Source: Cephalopachus bancanus (lineage: Eukaryota > Chordata > Mammalia > Primates > Tarsiidae). From it: 64,000 nt of DNA. Location: positions 1 to 64,000 of the forward strand of contig JAPVLO010000097.1 of NCBI GenBank assembly GCA_027257055.1, written 5' to 3'. Position numbers and translations under genes: made by a program. The notes under the pieces are model-generated. The model was given only the letters and a program-made list of their open reading frames with translations. It searched no databases and was not told the DNA's origin. Numbering within the stretch: position 1 is the stretch's first letter; the number at the start of each line of letters is the position of its first letter. Positions 60,754 to 64,000 of this stretch are shown here, piece after piece.

Positions 60754-61338
60754 GGATTTATAAGGATGTCTGAGAACTGCCTAGAGAATGAGTCTGGTAT
60801 CTTATTCTCTGGAATCAGGCAGATGCCACTGAGACATTAAGAGGAAGAGACAATTGTGGTGCTTTCCTGCTGTTGCTCGCAAAATGCCATGGAGCAGTTG
60901 ACTAAGGAGCCATAACTTCTGTTTGAGAGAGGGAGGCAAGGGCCTTCTAGTGAACATGGGGGGAAAGGGCATTCTAGACAGAGCCCCAACTGGAAAAAAC
61001 TTTGGATTGTGGATCCCAGCAAAGGTACCTTAGATGGTCTGTGGATTAGAGGGGAAAAAGAATTTAGGAGATCAAGTTAGAAACCTCCCTTGGAGCAAAT
61101 TCCAGACAATAATGAGAACTGTCCTCTCCAAGCCCTGGGGAGTTCCTCCCGGAATCTAGATTTTATAGAAGGGCTAACGCCCCTCCCCCCCACCACTTCA
61201 GTTAAATCGGTCAGGAGTAGAGGTAGAGAAGATGGTGAGAAACTACAGGTAGGAAAACTGGTTAGGAAGTTGTTAGTACAGATCTGATGAAAGATAATGA
61301 CCTGAAGTGGAGAATGGGGAGGCACTGTAATCTGGTGA
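60754..61338. other. Intron, mostly unrecognised
   Basis: GAAAGGGCATTCTAGACAGAG at about 60960 hints at an antisense L2 remnant. Otherwise nothing. Confidence 0.4.
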
Positions 61339-61460
61339 GTAACTGGTGGGTAATGGCCAGGGATGCTGCTGGGCATCCTACAACACACAGAGCAGCCACC
61401 CCAACAACGAATGATCCAGCCCCAAATGTCAATGGTGCCGAGATAGAAAATCCCAGATGT
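61339..61460 (+). mobile_element. MER5A-type hAT-Charlie MITE, 3' half
   Basis: GGCCAGGGATGCTGCTGGGC, ATCCTACAACACACAGAGCA, CCCCAAATGTCAATGGTGCC, GAGATAGAAAATCCC follow the MER5A order. Confidence 0.9.
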
Positions 61461-62031
61461 TTCATTATTATGATTATCTTTATTATTATTGGTAATCCAG
61501 TTTACTTTCTGCTCCATTATAAAAAATTATCTCTCTTTAGACAGAGGCTATCAGCAAACATTGTCTAGGAAATTAGTGTCAGACTTGATTTCAAAACCAT
61601 GACCAGTCATTGCTCAGATGAAAAAACAGTGCTCAACAGGCTGTGAATCAACATGACTTTCTGCACACACTGTGCAAGACTGAGAACAAACGTGTGTGTC
61701 ACTGCAGACAAATTCGGGGAACAGCAGTGGAGCAATTGCTTTAGTTGCAAAGCTTTGTTTATCTTCCAGAACTATCCTGACTCTTCTGTCTTTTATTTTT
61801 AAAAAGGGTGTATCTGTAAGTGCCTAGAATACACAGATTTTTTAAAGAATTAAATCAACATTGGTCTTTCTGCTTCAAATTGGAATAAACATCTACATGA
61901 TGTATAGTTCTTAAGATGCTGTTGAAATTAAGAATTTAACATATGTCTGTGTGAAGTGAAGATCTGGTACTTTCCCAGCGCCCAGTTCTCTCCCTGAGTG
62001 TAACATTTCTCTTCCATTGCTAATTGTTTTC
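61461..62031. other. Intron, nothing recognised
   Basis: No coding or repeat family was recognised. Confidence 0.5.
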
Positions 62032-62042
62032 CCTTCCCAACA

Positions 62043-62113
62043 CTTTTTTTCTTAAAAGATGTGGAGTACAATTCAGGATTAGGCATACAAGTGGTCATTG
62101 TACAGGTAAAGTT
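62043..62113 (-). mobile_element. Very short L1 3' UTR insertion, antisense
   Basis: T tail, then AGATGTGGAGTACAATTCAGG and TAGGCATACAAGTGGTCAT, the same L1 3' UTR as at 20575. CCTTCCCAACA (62032-62042) and CCTTACCAACA (62114-62124) flank only about 71 bp. Confidence 0.8.
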
Positions 62114-62124
62114 CCTTACCAACA

Positions 62125-62426
62125 TTTTTTATTTTTTAATTTTTTGAGTCAGGGTCTCCCTCTGTTGCCTAGGCTGGAGTCAGTGGCATGATCACATCTC
62201 ACCACAGCCTCAAACTTCTGGACTTAGGTGATCCTTCTGCCTCAGCTTCCTGAGTAGCTGAGACTACAGGTGCACATCACCATACCTGGCTTTTTTTTTT
62301 TTTTTTTGTAGAGGGGAGGCTTCACTATGTTGCCCAGACTTGTCTCCAACTCCTGGGCTCAAGCAATCCTCTCACCTCAACCTCTCAAAGTGCTGGGATT
62401 ATAGTTGTGAGCCATAGTGCCTGACC
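62125..62426 (-). mobile_element. Alu, antisense, older
   Basis: T/A tail, GAGTCAGGGTCTCCCTCTGT, ending GAGCCATAGTGCCTGACC. Confidence 0.94.
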
Positions 62427-62639
62427 TTTTTAAAAATCATTATTCAGTCAACTGCATAGGGAGAGTCCAGATGCAGAAAGGAGAGACTCCCTTGAAGTAT
62501 TGTTGCTATAGATCTATGGATCTATTCAGATATTAACTGAATAATTGAGGACCTATTAGATGCAGGGCAGTGGGTGCAGAGGGTAGGAGGGCAACAGGAG
62601 AGGAGACACTGGTCAGGTGAGACTCACAATAGTGAGTAC

Positions 62640-62795
62640 TTAGAAAGCATCTGCCCTGCGGTGATGTTGATAACCACTATCTCATTTAATGTATAGAAAC
62701 CATCCTTTTCTGGATGAGGAAACCAGGCTTTGGGGATCTTAGCCCAGGTCCAAACCCAGGGCCAGCACTCCCCCTGTGCCTGCTACAGTAGCCTG
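62640..62795 (-). mobile_element. MIR SINE, antisense
   Basis: CACTATCTCATTTAATGTAT, CTGGATGAGGAAACCAGGCT, CAGGTCCAAACCCAGGGCCA. Confidence 0.75.
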
Positions 62796-64000
62796 ATGGC
62801 AGAGTTCTTAGGAAACTTCTGGGTTTGGACTGTCTCCTGTAAGCAGTGAGCTCAGTCCTATGATATTGTATTTGTGTTTCAGAGATAACCCTTGGACAGC
62901 AGGTAGGGATGGCCCTTTGTAACTAGCAAATTGCATAAGTAAAGCGGAAATAGCAACTAATACATTCCATTGTTCCTTGAGCCTGCCGAGGACCCGGAGT
63001 CTCTCACAGGCAGTCTGTATGAATCATGAAGAGAAGGATGGAGAAAGCATTTTGATTGAGGCTGTGGTGGTTCTTTTCTGTTTTTCTTTCCTTTACCTTT
63101 GACCCTCTTGTCAGCTAGTATATGTAGATCGCATTCTTAATGAGAGTCCTTGTAGCAGGAAACGCTCGTGAATACCAGGGCTTTCTGTCCCTCCTCTCTC
63201 CAGTTGGAGCACCATGCATGCAAAAAGGTCTTCTATGTTTTCCCAAGGTGTAAACAGGCTTGGGAAAGAGCAGTTCTTTTATTTGAGCAAAAGCCTCTTG
63301 TCTGGACTAAGAGAGCAGACAGTTATAGAAACTTAAAGAAACAAGACATTAGACAGAACTACTGGATTCCTGGCATTTATCTCTTTACTTAACTCAGCTC
63401 TGGTCTCTTCCTAAACACATGCATATACACATATACACATTGTCATATAGCAAGTGAGTATTCCTTTGTTGAGGTGGGTAGAAGGAAGATCAACTGATGC
63501 ATTTTCTCTGTTGCTGGAACCATTAAGAAATTATCTCCTTTTTCATATTGTGGTTCTGGTGATTTCCCATGTGGTACCCATCAATCATGTTGTCATTTGG
63601 AGGGACATTGTACACTAGTGCTGCTAATTTCCAGTCACCTTGGTCTATTTCCACTGTCTTCATGTCTGGCAGCTGAGCAGTGTCACACTGGTCCGGTAGG
63701 AATGCTAGACCTTGAATGACACAGGTTCCAAGATGTCCAGATGGCAGGAACCACGTTGGGTCAGCTCTGTGATTCCTGGCAAAGACTCAAGTTGATTCTC
63801 TTCTTCCTTATGACTTAAAATAAACAACAACCATGTAGTACTGATTCTGTGAAAATCAGGAACAAGATAAGGATTCCCACTTTCGCTTGTATTCTTTTGT
63901 GGCCTAACACCTTGGGTTTTTCTTCTCGACTGTAGTAAATACTAAATACTATGCCAAAATGACGCTGTAGAGAAGAGGTTCACGGTCCTAGTTCATCCCC
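62796..64000. other. Intron, nothing recognised
   Basis: No exon, RNA gene or repeat family was recognised up to the window end. Confidence 0.5.

Overview
The window is primate nuclear DNA. It is AT-rich, packed with dimeric Alu SINEs, and contains layers of mammal-wide repeats (MIR, L2, old L1, a MaLR LTR, hAT-Charlie and mariner elements). The youngest Alus are not human Alu types. They share a distinctive consensus: 'GGCTCAGCCTGTAAT' at the 5' end, 'CTACAATAAATC' in the middle and 'GAGACTCCAACTC' before the A tail. I see no strepsirrhine-type Alus and no tRNA-derived galago SINEs. A tarsier is my best guess, but this is inference from remembered consensus sequences.

Only one coding exon is visible. 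It is a 141-bp internal exon at 46985-47125 (+), flanked by good splice sites. Its peptide closely matches the N-terminal CABIT region of GAREM1, an adaptor linking EGF receptor and GRB2 to ERK/MAPK signalling. The window therefore appears to lie inside GAREM1, with about 47 kb of the upstream intron and about 17 kb of the downstream intron. No other exon, promoter, CpG island or functional RNA gene could be supported.

Layout: 1-12 kb holds Alus, MIRs and an antisense L1M fragment (about 4.5-5.7 kb). 12-17 kb holds an old antisense L1 region with an interstitial telomere-like array (13.38 kb), Alus, and a young-looking L1 insertion that appears to carry a 3' transduction (16.34-17.01 kb). 19-21 kb holds an Alu fused to a tiny polyadenylated element, a 70-bp tandem duplication and an L1 3' end. 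26.5-27.7 kb is a three-layer nest (old repeat, MaLR LTR, Alu). 30.7-31.3 kb is a mariner derivative. 34-36 kb is a sense L1M fragment with a young truncated Alu inside it. 36-37 kb holds a small DNA transposon, a perfect 42-bp duplication and a hAT MITE. 39.6 kb has a truncated U6 copy. 42-46.9 kb is dense with L2, L1, MIR and Alu, ending about 100 bp before the exon. 48-50.4 kb carries L2, two mariner derivatives and a hAT MITE. 51-53 kb is MIR plus an antisense L1M 3' UTR. 53-64 kb holds more Alus, L2, MIR and MER5A.

The most interesting signal is in the Alus. The youngest copies carry a near-perfect tRNA T-arm (5-bp stem, TTCGAGA loop) at the internal B box, plus a one-base deletion that makes the A box tRNA-like. 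Older copies in the same window show partial versions. Second is a roughly 65-70 bp polyadenylated element present twice with the same 5' boundary and an AATAAA or ATTAAA signal. Third is the L1 copy with a second poly(A) tail and its own poly(A) signal.
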